From an uncultured Oleiphilus sp. (lineage in GTDB: Bacteria; Pseudomonadota; Gammaproteobacteria; Pseudomonadales; Oleiphilaceae), in the NCBI GenBank assembly GCA_913020245.1, contig CAJWAD010000027.1, forward strand, positions 1 through 34,386: a stretch of 34,386 bases of DNA, read 5' to 3'. This document shows positions 16,920 through 25,856 of this stretch, in pieces. The notes below the pieces were generated by a model, which did no database searches, was not told the DNA's origin, and saw only the letters and a program-made list of their open reading frames with translations. How positions within the stretch are numbered: the first letter of the stretch is position 1; every line of letters begins with the position of its first letter. Made by a program: the position numbers and the translations under genes.

Positions 16920-18437
16920 CTATTCTGCATTATATAAACCCAGATTTGACTCGTCTTCGAGCATCTCAAGCTGTAACCCTTTGTTCGCGTCATTTCGGCT
17001 CTGTTCTAAACGCTCAAGGTATGAAGTATCAATATCACCTGTCACGTATTCGCCGTCAAAGACTGAACAATCAAAAGTCGTAATCTCTGGATTACCAGCT
17101 TGTGCGCACTTCACTAAATCATCTAAATCTTGATAAACCAGCCAATCTGCGCCAATCAGCGTCTGAATTTCGTTAACTGTTCGGCCATGTGCAATAAGCT
17201 CATCTGCCGCAGGCATATCAATCCCATAAACATTTGGATAACGGACCTCTGGCGCAGCCGAGGCAAAATAGACTTTCCTCGCCCCCGCATCGCGGGCCAT
17301 CTGAACAATTTCAGAGCACGTTGTGCCGCGCACAATCGAGTCATCAACTAACAATACAACTTTATCACGGAACTCTAATTCAATAGGGTTGAGCTTTTGA
17401 CGAACGGACTTCTTACGCAGGCTCTGACCAGGCATGATAAACGTTCGTCCAATATACCTGTTTTTAATGAAGCCCTCTCGATATTTAACACCCAATTCAT
17501 TCGCCATCTCCATTGCAGAAGTTCTGCTCGTATCCGGGATCGGTATTACTACGTCGATATCATTATTTGGCATCAAACGCTCAACTTTTCGCGCTAATTT
17601 TTCACCCATTTTTAACCGCGCTTTATAAACCGACACCTTATCCATGATTGAATCAGGTCGAGCAAAATAAACGTGTTCAAAAATACAAGGATTTAAGCGT
17701 GGATTTTCTGCGCATTGCTCAGTGTGCAAACTCCCATTGTTTTCAATGTAAATCGCCTCGCCTGGCGCAACATCTCGAATTAAAGTAAAACCGGCAGCGT
17801 TTAAGGCCACACTCTCCGAAGCAACCATATATTCTGTCCCCAGGTTAGTTTCGCGCATACCGTAACACGCTGGACGAATACCATTTGGATCGCGAAAAGC
17901 CAATACCCCGTAGCCTGTAATCATTGCGATCACAGCATAAGCGCCGCGCACTCTCTTATGCACCGCCTTTACCGCAGAGAATATCTCCTTCGGCGTCGGC
18001 ATAAGCTTGCCCTGCCCTTGCAACTCGTGCGCAAGTACGTTGAGTAAAACTTCAGAATCAGATGTTGTATTAATATGACGCAAATCGGACTTTAAAACGC
18101 CATCGGCCAGCTCAACAGTATTCGTTAAATTGCCGTTGTGCGCCAACGTAATACCATAGGGAGAGTTAACATAAAAAGGCTGCGCTTCTGCCGAACTTGA
18201 CGAACCAGCAGTCGGATAACGCACATGCCCAATACCCGCATTGCCCTGTAATCGACGCATATGACGTGTACGAATCACATCTCGAACAAGCCCATTATCT
18301 TTACGGAGAAAGAAGCGATCATCTTGGCAAGTCACGATCCCCGCAGCATCCTGACCACGGTGCTGAAGAACGGTGAGAGCGTCGAATAAAGTTTGGTTTG
18401 CGTTGCTCTTACCAACAACGCCGACTATGCCACACAT
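16920..18437 (-). CDS. purF: Amidophosphoribosyltransferase PurF
   Basis: A 505-residue class II glutamine amidotransferase that makes phosphoribosylamine from PRPP and glutamine, the first committed step of purine synthesis. Cys2, in MCGIVG, becomes the N-terminal nucleophile after Met removal. The glutaminase domain follows ([28 protein letters not shown]). The phosphoribosyltransferase domain has [10 protein letters not shown] and the PRPP loop [14 protein letters not shown] at about residues 360-375. Length matches the E. coli enzyme (505 aa). It is 63 bases downstream of cvpA, as in E. coli. No PUR box was identified. Confidence 0.98.
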   Translation of the reverse strand: MCGIVGVVGKSNANQTLFDALTVLQHRGQDAAGIVTCQDDRFFLRKDNGLVRDVIRTRHMRRLQGNAGIGHVRYPTAGSSSSAEAQPFYVNSPYGITLAHNGNLTNTVELADGVLKSDLRHINTTSDSEVLLNVLAHELQGQGKLMPTPKEIFSAVKAVHKRVRGAYAVIAMITGYGVLAFRDPNGIRPACYGMRETNLGTEYMVASESVALNAAGFTLIRDVAPGEAIYIENNGSLHTEQCAENPRLNPCIFEHVYFARPDSIMDKVSVYKARLKMGEKLARKVERLMPNNDIDVVIPIPDTSRTSAMEMANELGVKYREGFIKNRYIGRTFIMPGQSLRKKSVRQKLNPIELEFRDKVVLLVDDSIVRGTTCSEIVQMARDAGARKVYFASAAPEVRYPNVYGIDMPAADELIAHGRTVNEIQTLIGADWLVYQDLDDLVKCAQAGNPEITTFDCSVFDGEYVTGDIDTSYLERLEQSRNDANKGLQLEMLEDESNLGLYNAE

Positions 18438-18500
18438 AACTTACCTCTGAATTATTCAAGCTTCCGCTCAAAACGCTAGGGCAAAAGCCAGTATGCGTTA

Positions 18501-18995
18501 TTAAGGAAGGCGTATATCAAAATCACTTTCTAAAACACTACGAGACCAGATCTCTATCGCTGATAGATGCTCAATCACCAATGAGTTCTGCCACCAAGGT
18601 GCTTGGGCAAAGTGCGTCAAGCGCAACACAGCAATAATGGCCACACATATAATGACACCGCGAGCCGCGCCGAATACGATGCCTAATAGTCGATCTAAAG
18701 GGGACAGCCCCGTTACCTTAATCAGCGCAGTGACAAGGAAGCTTATAACAGCACCAACTAGTAATGTTCCAACAAACAAAATAACAAAAGCGACCAACAT
18801 TAATAGCCGAGGGTCATCAACACTCTCTTGGAGGAGCGTTTGCATGTTGGGACCAAAATGACGCGCCACAATAAATGCGACAACCCAAATAACCAACGAC
18901 ATGGCTTCTTTTGCAAAGCCTCTCATCAAACTCATAAGGCTTGATAAAGCGACAATGCCAAGTAAGAGGTAATCAGTCCAGATCATTTCCGGCAT
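18501..18995 (-). CDS. cvpA: CvpA family inner-membrane protein
   Basis: A 164-residue integral membrane protein with four hydrophobic segments (about residues 7-24, 30-46, 64-90, 103-124). It has the family's short charged loop MRGFAKEAMSLVIWVVA near the N-terminus and the GAARGVIICVAI segment late in the protein. In E. coli CvpA is needed for colicin V production and contributes to envelope stress tolerance; its molecular function is not established. The ATG at 18995 is chosen because AGG lies 9 bases upstream; a second ATG three codons on is less well placed. It sits immediately upstream of purF and downstream of dedD, the conserved order. Confidence 0.93.
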   Translation of the reverse strand: MPEMIWTDYLLLGIVALSSLMSLMRGFAKEAMSLVIWVVAFIVARHFGPNMQTLLQESVDDPRLLMLVAFVILFVGTLLVGAVISFLVTALIKVTGLSPLDRLLGIVFGAARGVIICVAIIAVLRLTHFAQAPWWQNSLVIEHLSAIEIWSRSVLESDFDIRLP

Positions 18996-19109
18996 TTGGC
19001 AATACCTAGGATAACTGTTAGCCCTAAAATAACGGGAATATTAAAGGCGCGAATCATAACAAACCGTCTAGCTTTGACAACCAAAAAAACTCAAAAAATA
19101 CAAGAACTT

Positions 19110-19131
19110 AAACTGACCGATTAGTCAGCTT
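19110..19131 (-). repeat. Intercistronic hairpin after dedD
   Basis: On the minus strand AAGCTGAC pairs with GTCAGTTT around a six-base loop, starting just after the dedD stop. T-rich sequence follows only about 10 bases later. It could weakly terminate or stabilise the folC-dedD message before cvpA. Confidence 0.4.
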
Positions 19132-19133
19132 AA

Positions 19134-19814
19134 TTAAGCCTTAAAGAAAATTACCAGACTCTTTAACTTATACTTTTCATCTACTTTCTTTTTCACACGC
19201 AAAGCGTCTTTTTTATTGACAAATGGGCCGGAAAGCACGCGGGTAGTTCCTTTATTATCGACCTTCTTCGTATGCGCCTGAAACCCATCTTTTCGCAACA
19301 TATCGCGCAGGCCATAGGCATTCTTGATATTTTTAAATGTACCAAGTTGAACCATCCAGACATTTCTGAAAGCTTTCGTTTCTTGCATGGGCGATGGTGG
19401 TGGTTGCTTAGATGTTTTCGCAGGTAAAGGGTTCAATTCCTCTATTGATGATAAACCTGCCTGCTGGCCGATCGAAGAAGTATCCCGTGTTGATTTTATA
19501 AACTCTTTTGTCACTTTCGAACTACCATCCGATTCGATAATCGTAGCTGATGCGCTGGCTCGTTTATCATGACTGGAATTTGGTAATGGTTTAGGCGCAG
19601 GGGCTCGCTCTATGACATGCTTATCTAACGCTTGTGTCTTCGCCGGCTGCGCAAGTACCGGCACATAATCAGGACGCGATGGCACTGTTTCCAATATATT
19701 CCCGACCTCACTATGAGGCTTATCAAAAATCATTGGCAGAAAAATAACCGCTAAAGAAAGTATAACGAATGCACCTACGAGGCGCTGCTTTAAGCCATCA
19801 ACCGAATCGCTCAT
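19134..19814 (-). CDS. dedD: SPOR-domain division protein DedD
   Basis: A 226-residue bitopic inner-membrane protein that binds denuded septal glycan and supports constriction. One transmembrane helix (LVGAFVILSLAVIFLPMIF, about residues 12-30) is followed by a proline- and serine-rich periplasmic linker. A C-terminal SPOR domain covers about residues 148-225 (WMVQLGTFKNIKNAYGLRDM, GTTRVLSGPFVNKKDA). Its ATG overlaps the folC TGA in the ATGA form (bases 19811-19814), so the two are translationally coupled. Placement between folC and cvpA matches E. coli. Confidence 0.92.
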   Translation of the reverse strand: MSDSVDGLKQRLVGAFVILSLAVIFLPMIFDKPHSEVGNILETVPSRPDYVPVLAQPAKTQALDKHVIERAPAPKPLPNSSHDKRASASATIIESDGSSKVTKEFIKSTRDTSSIGQQAGLSSIEELNPLPAKTSKQPPPSPMQETKAFRNVWMVQLGTFKNIKNAYGLRDMLRKDGFQAHTKKVDNKGTTRVLSGPFVNKKDALRVKKKVDEKYKLKSLVIFFKA

Positions 19815-21094
19815 AAAGTCTCAAAATATGATTTAGCGGCCTCAACCACATAAAAGGAACCGAAAACCAACATGACATCATCCTTCTGATCAGCTTTCTC
19901 AAGTGCAGCACTAAGGGCCTGCTCAATGCTTGAGAACGATAACATATTTTTTGTGACACGCCCCACTTTTGATTCCAAGCTCACAAGTTTGGCAGCTCTC
20001 GGGGCATCCAGTTCAGCAATAAACCATGTATCAAAAACGCCGTTCAGAATCTGAATAATTTCTGGATAATCTTTATCACCCAACGCAGAAAATACGGCAA
20101 TTTTTAAGCGAGCATCAGGGTATGTTTGCTGAATGAATTTTTTCAAAAACCGAGCTGCGCCTGGATTATGACCGACATCGGTCAGCACATCAGGCCGCTT
20201 ACTGAGGTATTCCAAACGACCAGCCGGCCTGCAGGCCGACAAGGCTTTCGCAAACAAAGATAAATTTACTGGCCTGCCCTTTGTACCTAACTCAGCTAGC
20301 GTCCGCACCGCAACGGCGCCGGCTAACCCCACATTATTTGCGGGTAAAACACTGTGCACATTGGGAATCGATATGTTGGCCAAGCTCAAATCGAGTTGAC
20401 TATTTTTCATGCTGTAAACAAAGTCTTCCCCGTACCAATAAGCCTCCGCCTTATAATATCGTACTTCCTTCGCCATGATGATTGGCATATCTTCACCAAT
20501 AAAAACTGGCTTATTCGGACGCATAATAGCCGCTTTTTCTCTGGCAATACTATTAAGGTCATTGCCTAGCCAATCTTGATGATCAATATCGATATTTGTA
20601 ATGACCGCGATGCTTGAGTCAATAACATTGACCGCGTCTAACCTTCCGCCCAATCCTATCTCAAGGATACATACCTCCAAGCCAGCATGTCGAAATACGC
20701 AAAACGCAGCTAAGGTAGAATACTCAAAGTAAGTTAAGGCGATGTCGCCCCTTGCACGCTCTACTTCGTCGAACGCCTCGACTAACAGACATTCATCTAC
20801 GTCTTCCCCAAGAATCCGAATACGCTCATTAAAACGCTGAATATGGGGTGATGTATAAGCACCAACGCGACAACCATGTGCGAGCAGAACTGCTTCAGTT
20901 AAAGTGACCGTTGAACCTTTACCGTTAGTTCCAGCCACGGTGATAACGAAACAGTCCGAAAGCGGTTTGCCTAAGGCAATATACACCTCACGAACTCGAC
21001 ACAATCCCATTTCAATTTCATTAGGATGTGTCAAAGAAATATAATCGAGCCATAATCCTAAGGATGATAACTTGGTCGGTATAAGATTAGCCAT
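19811..21094 (-). CDS. folC: Folylpolyglutamate/dihydrofolate synthase FolC
   Basis: A 427-residue Mur-ligase-like enzyme that joins glutamate to dihydropteroate and to reduced folates. The P-loop GTNGKGST is at residues 55-62. Also present are SPHIQRFNERIRI, the magnesium and carbamyl-lysine region (YFEYSTLAAF, EIGLGGRLDAVN), the NIDIDHQDWLG segment and DVGHNP in the C-terminal domain. The gene lies 38 bases after accD and overlaps dedD by four bases. Confidence 0.96.
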   Translation of the reverse strand: MANLIPTKLSSLGLWLDYISLTHPNEIEMGLCRVREVYIALGKPLSDCFVITVAGTNGKGSTVTLTEAVLLAHGCRVGAYTSPHIQRFNERIRILGEDVDECLLVEAFDEVERARGDIALTYFEYSTLAAFCVFRHAGLEVCILEIGLGGRLDAVNVIDSSIAVITNIDIDHQDWLGNDLNSIAREKAAIMRPNKPVFIGEDMPIIMAKEVRYYKAEAYWYGEDFVYSMKNSQLDLSLANISIPNVHSVLPANNVGLAGAVAVRTLAELGTKGRPVNLSLFAKALSACRPAGRLEYLSKRPDVLTDVGHNPGAARFLKKFIQQTYPDARLKIAVFSALGDKDYPEIIQILNGVFDTWFIAELDAPRAAKLVSLESKVGRVTKNMLSFSSIEQALSAALEKADQKDDVMLVFGSFYVVEAAKSYFETL

Positions 21095-21132
21095 TTGCGG
21101 GTTAGGGGTGAACCATCGTTTTGAGAATTCAA

Positions 21133-22086
21133 TTAGTCTGCCAGAGGTCTCTCTTCTGGACTAGACGCCGCATCTCCTTCGTCAACAAAAGCGGCTTCTT
21201 GCTGAAGATCGATTGATGCAACCTCAGGGACCGAAAAATGCGTTAATTTGCTAAGCAAACTAAATGCTGTATCACGCATCGCTTTTCGCTCAACAATCAT
21301 ATCAATGGCCCCTTGTTCCAAGAGGAACTCACTACGCTGAAAGCCCTCAGGCAGCTTTTCGCGGACTGTCTGTTCAATGACCCGAGGACCCGCGAACCCA
21401 ATTAACGCATTAGGCTCTGCAATATTTACATCGCCCAGCATCGCAAGGCTAGCCGATACACCACCAAATACAGGGTCTGTCATCACCGAGATATAGGGCA
21501 GACGGGCTTCTTTCAAACGCTCTAAAGCGGCCGATGTTTTAGCCATTTGCATCAAAGAAATTAACGCTTCTTGCATTCTCGCGCCACCGCTTGCACTAAA
21601 GCAAACCAAGGGTATTTTGTCGTCAAGACATTGTTTGACTGCGCGTACAAACTTTTCTCCAACAACCGCCCCCATCGAGCCACCTAGAAACGAAAATTCA
21701 AAGGCAACTACCACTACGGGCATTCCAAGTAATTCGCCCTTAAAACTGAGCAAGGCATCTTTTTCGCCCGTCTCTTTTTGATTACTAACCAGACGATCGC
21801 GATATTTTTTTGTGTCTTTAAATTTCAATCGATCTTCGGGCGCTAATCCTGCGTTTAACTCAGTAAGTGACCCCACGTCTAAAAAAATTTCTGCTCGACG
21901 CCGCGCAGATACTCGCATATGGTGCTGGCACTTTGGACAGACATTAAGGTTCTTATCTAACTCGGGGAGGTAAAGAGCCGCACTACACTTTGGGCATTTT
22001 TTCCAGACACCTTCAGGAATATTACCGCGCGATTTGGCTTCAGACCGAATAGAACTCGGTCTGATCTTATCTAACCAACTGCTCAT
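21133..22086 (-). CDS. accD: Acetyl-CoA carboxylase carboxyltransferase subunit beta
   Basis: A 317-residue subunit that with AccA transfers carboxyl from biotin to acetyl-CoA, giving malonyl-CoA for fatty-acid synthesis. The N-terminal zinc ribbon is complete: Cys31, Cys34, Cys50 and Cys53 in a CPKC...CPKC arrangement. The crotonase-type carboxyltransferase core follows, with [28 protein letters not shown] and [19 protein letters not shown] short acidic tail ([11 protein letters not shown]) ends the protein. It is 57 bases downstream of trpA and 38 upstream of folC. Confidence 0.97.
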   Translation of the reverse strand: MSSWLDKIRPSSIRSEAKSRGNIPEGVWKKCPKCSAALYLPELDKNLNVCPKCQHHMRVSARRRAEIFLDVGSLTELNAGLAPEDRLKFKDTKKYRDRLVSNQKETGEKDALLSFKGELLGMPVVVVAFEFSFLGGSMGAVVGEKFVRAVKQCLDDKIPLVCFSASGGARMQEALISLMQMAKTSAALERLKEARLPYISVMTDPVFGGVSASLAMLGDVNIAEPNALIGFAGPRVIEQTVREKLPEGFQRSEFLLEQGAIDMIVERKAMRDTAFSLLSKLTHFSVPEVASIDLQQEAAFVDEGDAASSPEERPLAD

Positions 22087-22143
22087 AGCGAAGACACGCT
22101 CCAGATGAAATTGCTAGTAGCCTATAGCTTTTATCAGTATGGC

Positions 22144-22947
22144 TCAAGCATCCATTGCTTGGCGCATTGACGACAGCGTGTCATGTAAACCTTGTTTAAT
22201 TGCACTCAAGTCGTCTTGATTGTCTGCAATTAAATTCACCAGCACGCTGCCAACAATCACACCATCTGATGTTTTTGCAACGCTTGCAGCCGACGCCGCA
22301 TCGCGGATGCCAAACCCTACCCCGACAGGAATGTCATGAATGCTTTTAATCGTCTGCACTTTTTCTGCAACGTCTTCAACATTCAAGCTAGCAGAGCCCG
22401 TCACGCCTTTAACAGAGACATAATAAACATATCCACTGCTATGTTGGCAAATACTCGCGATACGTTCGTCCGTCGTGGTTGGCGCAATTAGAAAAATTGC
22501 ATCTAAGCCCGCTACTTTCAGGTGTGGTACCAATTTGTCCGCATCTTCCGGGGGAAGATCTACAATCAAAACGCCATCCACTTTAGCCGCCGCAGCGCGC
22601 GCCGCAAATATTTCGTAACCCATCATTTCAATTGGGTTAAGGTAACCCATCAACACAACTGGTGTATTTTTATCCTTCTTTCGAAAACTCTCGACAATAC
22701 TAAAAATATCTGACAAAGAAGTATCGTGTGCTAACGCTCTCTCACACGCCAATTGAATAACGGGGCCGTCCGCCATAGGGTCCGAAAATGGCACACCTAT
22801 TTCAATGATATCTGCCCCCGCTTCGACCAAACTATGCATTAGACCTTCAGTCCATTCTGGTTTTGGGTCCCCGCCCGTTATGTAGGGAATTAATGCCTTT
22901 TTTCCTGCCGATTGAAGCGCGTCTAGGGTAGTTTTTATTCGACTCAT
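22144..22947 (-). CDS. trpA: Tryptophan synthase alpha subunit
   Basis: A 267-residue TIM-barrel subunit that cleaves indole-3-glycerol phosphate to indole for channelling to TrpB. The catalytic Glu49 and Asp60 lie in IIEIGVPFSDPMADGP at the same numbers as in the Salmonella enzyme. The phosphate-binding GVGFGIRDAASA segment and the mobile loop (FLIAPTTTDERI) are present. The start ATG 22947 has AGGAACAG just upstream. Only 11 bases separate it from the trpB stop, so trpF, trpB and trpA form one operon. Confidence 0.97.
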   Translation of the reverse strand: MSRIKTTLDALQSAGKKALIPYITGGDPKPEWTEGLMHSLVEAGADIIEIGVPFSDPMADGPVIQLACERALAHDTSLSDIFSIVESFRKKDKNTPVVLMGYLNPIEMMGYEIFAARAAAAKVDGVLIVDLPPEDADKLVPHLKVAGLDAIFLIAPTTTDERIASICQHSSGYVYYVSVKGVTGSASLNVEDVAEKVQTIKSIHDIPVGVGFGIRDAASAASVAKTSDGVIVGSVLVNLIADNQDDLSAIKQGLHDTLSSMRQAMDA

Positions 22948-22958
22948 TACTGTTCCTG

Positions 22959-24191
22959 TTAGATCGAAATGCCATCGATATTTGCGACGGTGTGTATATC
23001 TTTATCTCCGCGGCCAGACAGATTGATGATCATAATTTGATCTGATTTCATCGTGGCTGCTTTTTTTAATCCGTAAGCGATGCCATGACTGGTTTCCAAA
23101 GCAGGCATGATACCTTCGACCAGCGTCATACGACGAAATGCATCTAGCGCCTCATCATCAGTCACAGAAACATAATTCGCGCGTTTCATGTCTTTCAACC
23201 ATGCATGCTCAGGACCCACGCCAGGGTAGTCGAGGCCTGCCGAAACTGAATGCGTGCTTTTGATCTGCCCGTTATCGTCACTCATCAAGTAGGTGCGGTT
23301 ACCATGTAATATGCCAGGCTTGCCTGCGCAAAGTGGGGCCGCATGTTCACCGGTTTCTATTCCGTTACCGCCTGCTTCGACGCCATACATTTCAACGTCT
23401 TCGTCACAAATAAAGGGGTAAAAGAGTCCAATGGCATTTGATCCCCCCCCAACGCATGCGACTAAGGCATCAGGCAAGCGCCCTTCTTTCTCAATACATT
23501 GCTGACGCGCCTCACGGCCAATCACCGATTGAAAATCACGCACTAACATCGGATAAGGATGCGGACCAGCTACTGTACCAATAATGTAAAAGGTATTATC
23601 GACATTCGTTACCCAGTCACGCAGCGCTTCGTTCATCGCATCCTTGAGTGTTTGTGTACCACTGGTAACGCCCTCAACTTCGGCGCCCAATAACTTCATT
23701 CGATAAACATTGAGCGCTTGACGACGCACATCTTCAACACCCATGAATACCTTGCATTCCAAATTCATGCGCGCTGCTACGGTCGCAGATGCGACGCCAT
23801 GTTGACCCGCACCAGTCTCTGCGATCACCCGAGGCTTTCCTAGGTATTTAGCCAAAAGCGCTTGGCCTATCGTATTATTGACCTTGTGTGCACCCGTATG
23901 GTTTAGGTCTTCGCGTTTTAAATAGATGCGAGCACCACCCACTTCACGCGTTAGACGCTCTGCAAAATAAAGTGGTGATGGTCGTCCAACATAATCGGCC
24001 AAGTCAGCGTCAAACTCCTTCACGAAGTCGGGATCATTTTTTAAGGATAAGTATTTTTGCTCTAATTCGGTCAACGAAGACATGAGTGTTTCAGAGACAA
24101 AACGGCCGCCATAGGGGCCAAAGTGACCCGTGTCGCTTGGTATTTTACTTAAAAACTCTTCAGTAAACTTAATATTAGGCTTAGTTCCCAC
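22959..24191 (-). CDS. trpB: Tryptophan synthase beta subunit
   Basis: A 410-residue PLP enzyme that condenses indole with serine. The PLP lysine is Lys103 in [11 protein letters not shown]; the phosphate cup GGGSNAIG and the COMM-domain region are present, as is GPYGGRFV at the N-terminus. The start codon is GTG 24189-24191, preceded closely by AGAGG. The first eleven bases overlap the 3' end of trpF, implying coupled translation. Confidence 0.97.
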   Translation of the reverse strand: MGTKPNIKFTEEFLSKIPSDTGHFGPYGGRFVSETLMSSLTELEQKYLSLKNDPDFVKEFDADLADYVGRPSPLYFAERLTREVGGARIYLKREDLNHTGAHKVNNTIGQALLAKYLGKPRVIAETGAGQHGVASATVAARMNLECKVFMGVEDVRRQALNVYRMKLLGAEVEGVTSGTQTLKDAMNEALRDWVTNVDNTFYIIGTVAGPHPYPMLVRDFQSVIGREARQQCIEKEGRLPDALVACVGGGSNAIGLFYPFICDEDVEMYGVEAGGNGIETGEHAAPLCAGKPGILHGNRTYLMSDDNGQIKSTHSVSAGLDYPGVGPEHAWLKDMKRANYVSVTDDEALDAFRRMTLVEGIMPALETSHGIAYGLKKAATMKSDQIMIINLSGRGDKDIHTVANIDGISI

Positions 24192-24810
24192 GACACACCT
24201 CTTTTATAAATAGATCTATTTTCGCCGAATCTTTGATACCTTTTGACGATTCGACACCGCCACTCACGTCTACCGCAAACGGCTCAACATGGTTAATAGC
24301 TTTACGTACATTTGTTGAATTTAGACCGCCAGCAAGGATAAGCGGCTTGGTTCGTTTTTCTTTACTTGGCAGCATTGACCAATCAAACGTTTCGCCCGTC
24401 CCACCGGGCGCACCAGCTTGATAGGTGTCGACTAAAATGCCCGCAGCACTTGGGAAATCTTGCTCCACTTGAGAAAAATCGCTACTCGAACGGACACGCA
24501 AGGCCTTGATGTAAGGTATGCCAAAGCCCATGCAATCCGCTTCGATTTCGTCACCATGAAACTGTAATAAACTGACGGGTAACTCTCGACAAAGTTCGAG
24601 AATCAATTCTCTGGGCTTATCCACAACAAGCGCAACGACCGTGACAAAGGGCGGTAAAACCTCGCAGATCTGACGGGCCTCTCTAACTGTAAGCGCGCGA
24701 GGGCTTGGGTCATAAAAAACCAAACCAAGTGCATCTGCCCCATATTGAACCGCCTTAAGCGCGTCCTCAACACGAGTAATACCACAAATTTTACTCCGAA
24801 CTCTGGTCAT
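24181..24810 (-). CDS. trpF: Phosphoribosylanthranilate isomerase
   Basis: A 209-residue stand-alone TIM-barrel isomerase (not fused to TrpC, unlike E. coli) that converts phosphoribosylanthranilate to CdRP. The general base Cys9 is in [15 protein letters not shown], the catalytic Asp region ILVDTYQAG and the phosphate-binding [10 protein letters not shown] and [14 protein letters not shown] motifs are all present. It is the first gene of trpFBA; the other trp genes must be elsewhere. The 135-base gap to truA upstream holds a TATAAT (minus strand, 24862-24867), so the operon may have its own promoter. No leader peptide with Trp codons is visible. Confidence 0.95.
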   Translation of the reverse strand: MTRVRSKICGITRVEDALKAVQYGADALGLVFYDPSPRALTVREARQICEVLPPFVTVVALVVDKPRELILELCRELPVSLLQFHGDEIEADCMGFGIPYIKALRVRSSSDFSQVEQDFPSAAGILVDTYQAGAPGGTGETFDWSMLPSKEKRTKPLILAGGLNSTNVRKAINHVEPFAVDVSGGVESSKGIKDSAKIDLFIKEVCRGN

Positions 24811-24861
24811 GCGGTCTTTTAATAGGCCTAGGAAACTAAATCAGCCAAAAAGTATACCGCC

Positions 24862-24867
24862 ATTATA
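24862..24867 (-). promoter_or_regulatory. Candidate -10 element upstream of trpF
   Basis: A perfect TATAAT hexamer read on the minus strand about 52 bases before the trpF ATG; a TATACT lies slightly downstream (24852-24857). No good -35 was found at 16-18 bases, so this is tentative. Confidence 0.35.
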
Positions 24868-24945
24868 GTCATCACTAAAGTACTAACGCGCGACTTCTTG
24901 GTTAACTTTTCCCTTTTATCAATGTTTCAGTGCGAAACAACACGT

Positions 24946-25854
24946 TTATTTTGTACTGCGTGATAGATCCCATGGAGCCTCTAAAAATTTAGCATCGTTG
25001 TAAGCTGCCATCTGAAGCATGGATTGAATGATCGAAGGTGCACCTGAGGAGCCGCATACACCAAACGCACCTGGATAATGAACATCAGTGAGGTACAAAC
25101 CATGAGGCTGTGCGGTAACGCCACCTTTTGTACGATCTTTTGCTTCTAAAACATCTCTGCACCAAGAGACAGGCTTGCTGTTCGCGCCTATCGCCATTAA
25201 AACCCCTGCGACATTGCGCACCATATGATGCAAAAAGGCGTTTCCTTGAACATCTATCATGACAATATGTCCAAAGCGCCTAACATTCAAAAAATCAAGA
25301 TGCCGAAATGGACTCTTACTCTGGCAACCCACCGCTCTAAAGGAGGTAAAATCATGATAGCCGACCAATGTTTGCGCGGCCTCATGCATAAGTGTTTCAG
25401 ACAGAGGATCGTAACACCAAGTCAGATCATCAAAAAAACTACTCGGTCTAACCGGATAATTATAAATCAAGTAATGATAACGGCGACGAATCGCAGAAAA
25501 ACGGGCATGAAAGTCTTCTGAGACCGCGCCAACCCAAGATACAGAAATATCTTTTGGCAAATTCGCATTGCAACCAAACACCCAAGAATGAGCGCTTCGA
25601 GCTGCCGTTGTTTCAAAATGCACCACCTGATGGGAGGCATGCACGGATTTATCTGTTCGTCCCGCACATACAACTTCAACCTGTTCATTTGCGACTTTCG
25701 AAATCGCTGCTTCGAGGAAGTCCTGAATACAAGGTAAGTCGTTATTTTGCGACTGCCAACCGTGATAAGCGGTTCCCTTGTAAGATAAACTTAACGCAAG
25801 ACGGCCGGGAGCAATTAAACTCTCGGCCGCCGCATTTGACGATTGATCAACCAT
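24946..25854 (-). CDS. truA: tRNA pseudouridine(38-40) synthase TruA
   Basis: A 302-residue enzyme that makes pseudouridine at positions 38-40 of the tRNA anticodon arm. The catalytic Asp68 is in CAGRTDKSVHASHQVVHFET, matching the family GRTDxGVH motif except that the usual Gly is Ser70. YHGWQSQ (30-36), RRRYHYLIYN and FLHHMVRNVAGVLMAIG are conserved. The C-terminus extends by about 20-30 residues beyond the core of short forms. It begins two bases after the fimV stop, so it is co-transcribed with fimV and probably coupled to it. Confidence 0.95.
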   Translation of the reverse strand: MVDQSSNAAAESLIAPGRLALSLSYKGTAYHGWQSQNNDLPCIQDFLEAAISKVANEQVEVVCAGRTDKSVHASHQVVHFETTAARSAHSWVFGCNANLPKDISVSWVGAVSEDFHARFSAIRRRYHYLIYNYPVRPSSFFDDLTWCYDPLSETLMHEAAQTLVGYHDFTSFRAVGCQSKSPFRHLDFLNVRRFGHIVMIDVQGNAFLHHMVRNVAGVLMAIGANSKPVSWCRDVLEAKDRTKGGVTAQPHGLYLTDVHYPGAFGVCGSSGAPSIIQSMLQMAAYNDAKFLEAPWDLSRSTK

Positions 25855-25856
25855 TA

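Noticed and set aside
24811-24945. Trp attenuator or leader peptide upstream of trpF
   Set aside because: No short frame with tandem Trp codons and no terminator/antiterminator pair was found.
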